Below are positions 6,941 through 9,248 of a stretch of 9,248 bases of DNA, piece by piece. Made by a program: the position numbers and the translations under genes. Position 1 is the first letter of the stretch. Every line of letters starts with the position of its first letter. The DNA is taken from the NCBI GenBank assembly GCA_029856425.1, contig JAHQWZ010000059.1:1-9248 (forward strand), in the 5' to 3' direction. A model generated the notes under the pieces. It searched no databases, was not told the DNA's origin, and worked only from the letters and a program-made list of their open reading frames with translations. Source of the stretch: Candidatus Thorarchaeota archaeon (GTDB taxonomy: Archaea > Asgardarchaeota > Thorarchaeia > Thorarchaeales > Thorarchaeaceae).

Positions 6941-9112
6941 TGGCAGCTCCTCTGGCATACCTTTCCTTGCTCGAATCTCCAGGATCTTATCTTCCTGCAT
7001 ATTTCCAGGAACTGGTTCAAATCCTCGAAACTCATAGCCGAAGAAGCTTCTACCTGCAGAAGCGCTGCGAAACTCATCTGCGATGCCAATTGTTTCAGCA
7101 GTTGGCAATGTTCCTCGGATGGTGACTGTGTCTTCCTCAGCCTCGATTGTAAGAATCTGGCCGCGGTGACCTGTCAGAACCTTGATGACACTGCCCTGTG
7201 TGTCGGTTGGAGTCTTTATGTCGGTATTCAGAATTGGCTCGTATAGTCCTGCTGCACCTGTGAGGAAGCTCATGTTTAGACCAGAACTGGTCATTGTTGC
7301 GACCTCATTGTAACCAGTGTGTGCGGGGTCGTTGTGCACAGTCGCATCTGTCAGAACAGCTTTCACTCCCATAACTGGCTCTTTTGCTATTGGACCCTGA
7401 TCAATGAATTCTCGAAATGTTGTTTCGAGATATGAATAGATTCTATCAAATCTCTGCACACCGCTCATCGCATCAACAAGCATGCTTGATTGATATATAT
7501 CCAGAATCTTACGTGCTTCTTTAGCATCCCATCCAGCTTCATCACGAAGAATGGCGGCGCGTTCTCGTGCATTCATGTCCTTCTTGATCTTCTGCTTCTT
7601 GATGAGTTCAATTGACTTCTCATCCAATGGCTCTACATATAGTCTTAGACGATTGTGACCGTTTGGAGACTTTGTATGGAACTCCTGACCCTGACCAGTG
7701 ATTTTCTCACGATACACAATGATTGGCTCTGAAATGATGATCTTCACCTGCTCATTGATGCGTTTTGTCAGGATCTCAATCTGCAGGGGATCAATTCCAT
7801 CAAGTCGGTACTCTCCAGACTCCTTATCGTGAGTGAACCTAGCTGTTGGATCAGCCATGATCCATTTTGAGACAACCTCACCTAGTTTCGCGATTTCTTG
7901 TGGGTCAACCGGCTTGATACTTCTGCTAACGACAGGTTCACTGACATATTCAATGGCTTCAAAGCCATGCATCTCCGAGTCTACTTCTACGAAAGACTCC
8001 CCGGAAGGACACATGAATCCAAAAACTGAGAACAAGTTCCCAGCGGGAACCTCATCCATAGGCAGAATGTCAGTGATCTCTTGAACACCCAGTCGTTTCA
8101 CAGTGGCATTTTGCTTCATGTTGACCAAACGAATAGACTGTCCGGACTTCACTGTGCCAGAAAAGACTCTTCCGATGAGTGTAGGTCTCTTGCTCTTCGG
8201 GTCGACGAATATCTTAGTAATCATTCCTAGCAGTGGACCATTGCGATCACAGTCAAGAAGTGCTTTCCCTTCTAGACTATCAAGGTCGCCTTTCCATATT
8301 CGAGGAATCTTGTATTTCTGAGCCTCCTTTGGATTCGGAAGATGGTATACAATCATCTCGAGGAGGGCATCATCTAGTGGGAGATTTTCCCGGAGCCACC
8401 TCTCATCACCCTCATTGTACTTCTCAAATACGACAATAGGCTGAATCTCCTTCTTCTCTAATGTCTTCATAGTGAAAGCCCATCCTGTCTTTGCGCTCCC
8501 AATAGCAACGCTACCCTCCTCAAACTTGACTCTCCAATCCTTTGCATATTCCTTGGGAGCCACCTTTTTGATGAGCGCATTGACCTTTGCGACAATAATG
8601 TCGATTCTCTCGTAGACCTTCTTAGGTGGCAGTTTCAGCTCGTTGATCAACCTATCAACTTTGTTCACAAAGAGGACTGGCTTGCATGCTTCTCCGCCCA
8701 CTGCAAGACGGATGTTAGTTTCCGTCTGAGTCATCACTCCCTCAAGAGCATCAACTAGAATAACAGCACCATCACTGGCTCTCAATGCACGAGAAACTTC
8801 TCCAGTGAATGATAGGTGGCCGGGGGTATCGGATAGCTGTACTAGGTATTCCTCTCCATCCACTTCGAAGTTGAGCAGGACAACCGAGGTGAAAATAGTG
8901 ATACCTCTCTCCTGTTCTTCCTCGTCACTATCTGTCATAAGAGCCTGACCTGCAGCTGCGTCACTCATAAGACCTGCACGGCGCATCAGATAGTCTGTGG
9001 TAGTAGTCTTGCCGTGATCGATGTGCGCACTGATAGAGATGATTCTCTTATGCTCGTAGTCATCTGACACGATTAGTCGCTTAATTGCATCTGGGTCCTT
9101 AATCTTGACCAA
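6899..9112 (-). CDS. Elongation factor 2-like translational GTPase with degenerate diphthamide loop
   Basis: This 737-residue protein has the size and domain order of archaeal EF-2, the GTPase that drives ribosomal translocation. GTPase motifs are intact: AHIDHGKT (29-36), RGITI (69-73), DTPGH (95-99), NKVD (150-153) and GSAK (205-208). Domain II follows at about 290-400. In domain III the usual GELHLE is replaced by DPLQIE (441-446). SPNGHNR (482-488) begins the EF-2-like domain IV. The diphthamide loop at 591-610 (bases 7283-7342) keeps the acceptor-position H598 but reads HTGYNE where canonical archaeal EF-2 reads HRGPAQ. RSASAGRSF and the KGMPEE segment mark domain V. The start is TTG at 9112, backed by AAGGTGA at 9119-9125. 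The C-terminal 13 or so residues look frameshifted. It best fits the EF-2 paralogue reported in diphthamide-lacking Asgard archaea. No ribosomal or EF-1A genes flank it. Confidence 0.92.
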   Translation of the reverse strand: MVKIKDPDAIKRLIVSDDYEHKRIISISAHIDHGKTTTTDYLMRRAGLMSDAAAGQALMTDSDEEEQERGITIFTSVVLLNFEVDGEEYLVQLSDTPGHLSFTGEVSRALRASDGAVILVDALEGVMTQTETNIRLAVGGEACKPVLFVNKVDRLINELKLPPKKVYERIDIIVAKVNALIKKVAPKEYAKDWRVKFEEGSVAIGSAKTGWAFTMKTLEKKEIQPIVVFEKYNEGDERWLRENLPLDDALLEMIVYHLPNPKEAQKYKIPRIWKGDLDSLEGKALLDCDRNGPLLGMITKIFVDPKSKRPTLIGRVFSGTVKSGQSIRLVNMKQNATVKRLGVQEITDILPMDEVPAGNLFSVFGFMCPSGESFVEVDSEMHGFEAIEYVSEPVVSRSIKPVDPQEIAKLGEVVSKWIMADPTARFTHDKESGEYRLDGIDPLQIEILTKRINEQVKIIISEPIIVYREKITGQGQEFHTKSPNGHNRLRLYVEPLDEKSIELIKKQKIKKDMNARERAAILRDEAGWDAKEARKILDIYQSSMLVDAMSGVQRFDRIYSYLETTFREFIDQGPIAKEPVMGVKAVLTDATVHNDPAHTGYNEVATMTSSGLNMSFLTGAAGLYEPILNTDIKTPTDTQGSVIKVLTGHRGQILTIEAEEDTVTIRGTLPTAETIGIADEFRSASAGRSFFGYEFRGFEPVPGNMQEDKILEIRARKGMPEELPSTSSWSRWIYRRT

Positions 9113-9118
9113 TTGGAT

Positions 9119-9125
9119 TCACCTT
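9119..9125 (-). promoter_or_regulatory. Ribosome binding site AAGGTGA that fixes the TTG start of EF-2
   Basis: AAGGTGA on the minus strand is a strong match to the 3' end of archaeal 16S rRNA and ends 6 nt before TTG at 9112. No ATG is suitably placed nearby. The protein from this TTG begins MVKIKDPDAIKRLI, like EF-2 relatives, so the TTG start is well supported. Confidence 0.7.
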
Positions 9126-9160
9126 ATTTGCGAATTGTCTGACCCCAACTCCTAAGTCAT

Positions 9161-9202
9161 AGTTCTGAGAGAACTAGGTCAGGGTCACCGAAGGCCTCGG
9201 TG
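9161..9202 (-). repeat. Two hairpins in the EF-2 leader
   Basis: Two perfect inverted repeats lie side by side: AGTTCT-GAG-AGAACT (9161-9175) and CACCGA-AGGCC-TCGGTG (9186-9202). GACCC (9141-9145) and GGGTC (9182-9186) could close an outer stem around the first. If transcription starts near 9205, both lie in a roughly 90-nt leader. They could form a regulatory RNA structure or protein-binding sites. No known riboswitch class is recognised, and the sequence does not fold as a tRNA. Confidence 0.45.
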
Positions 9203-9224
9203 GCTAGCGCGGAGAGCCTTACAG

Positions 9225-9238
9225 AATCTTAAAAGATT
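9225..9238 (-). promoter_or_regulatory. Palindromic TATA-like promoter candidate for EF-2
   Basis: AATCTTTTAAGATT is a perfect palindrome with an A/T-rich core that could serve as a TATA box. Transcription would start near 9205, about 90 nt before the TTG start. Because it is palindromic it could also fire rightward, or bind a dimeric regulator. Assigned by eye, near the window edge. Confidence 0.35.
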
Positions 9239-9248
9239 ATCGTCATGG

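Noticed and set aside
6766..7089. 107-codon minus-strand frame overlapping the EF-2 end and the peptidase start
   Set aside because: It mixes the end of EF-2 in another frame with intergenic DNA and has no family features. Only its overlap with the shifted EF-2 tail region drew attention, and that tail is in a different frame.
6893..7246. 117-codon plus-strand frame antisense to EF-2
   Set aside because: It is a shadow of the EF-2 coding strand with no protein-like motifs.
9135..9215. Possible tRNA or small RNA because of clustered hairpins
   Set aside because: Neither strand shows a cloverleaf: there is no acceptor stem, no GGTTCRA-type T-loop and no recognisable anticodon arm. The stems are better explained as leader structure.
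9245..9248. ATG at the right edge that could begin a divergent plus-strand gene
   Set aside because: Only four bases remain, so nothing can be supported.
1..9248. CRISPR arrays, insertion sequences, attachment sites or toxin-antitoxin genes
   Set aside because: No regularly spaced repeats, transposase or integrase motifs, or long terminal inverted repeats were seen on either strand.

Overview
The window looks archaeal and most likely comes from an Asgard-type genome. A Thorarchaeota-like lineage would fit the moderate, mid-range GC judged by eye, but that is inference. Three things support this. The largest minus-strand gene is an archaeal/eukaryotic-type elongation factor 2. The left end holds a radical SAM protein of the tetraether-lipid-synthase (Tes/MJ0619-like) family. 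Promoters look like A/T-rich TATA boxes, and translation starts are mixed ATG/GTG/TTG with GGAG/AGGTGA-type ribosome binding sites.

Layout from left to right. Bases 1-630 (minus) hold the N-terminal 210 residues of the radical SAM protein, which runs off the left edge. Bases 631-754 are its promoter/leader and carry two inverted repeats. Bases 755-1066 and 1079-1747 (both minus) look like a two-gene operon: an uncharacterised four-cysteine protein, then a small all-alpha NTP pyrophosphatase (COG4997/MazG-like). Bases 1748-2087 are a divergent promoter region. Bases 2088-5450 (plus) encode a full-length isoleucyl-tRNA synthetase. It is convergent, with a 3-bp gap, with an M20-family zinc peptidase/deacylase at 5454-6785 (minus). 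Bases 6786-6898 hold a hairpin plus T-rich terminator for the next gene upstream. Bases 6899-9112 (minus) encode the EF-2-like GTPase, which starts at TTG behind a strong ribosome binding site. Bases 9113-9248 hold its structured leader and a palindromic A/T-rich promoter candidate.

The most interesting feature is that two core translation enzymes here have altered signature motifs. The isoleucyl-tRNA synthetase has GVHH in place of the class I HIGH motif, an arrangement known from a subgroup of type-2 IleRS that is strongly mupirocin resistant. The EF-2 keeps its GTPase motifs, but its diphthamide loop is degenerate (HTGYNE where canonical archaeal EF-2 has HRGPAQ) and it lacks the domain III GELHLE motif. 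This matches the EF-2 paralogue described in Asgard and related archaea that lack diphthamide biosynthesis. The EF-2 reading frame also appears to lose its proper C-terminus to a one-base frameshift near 6940. No mobile element, CRISPR array, rRNA or tRNA gene was found.
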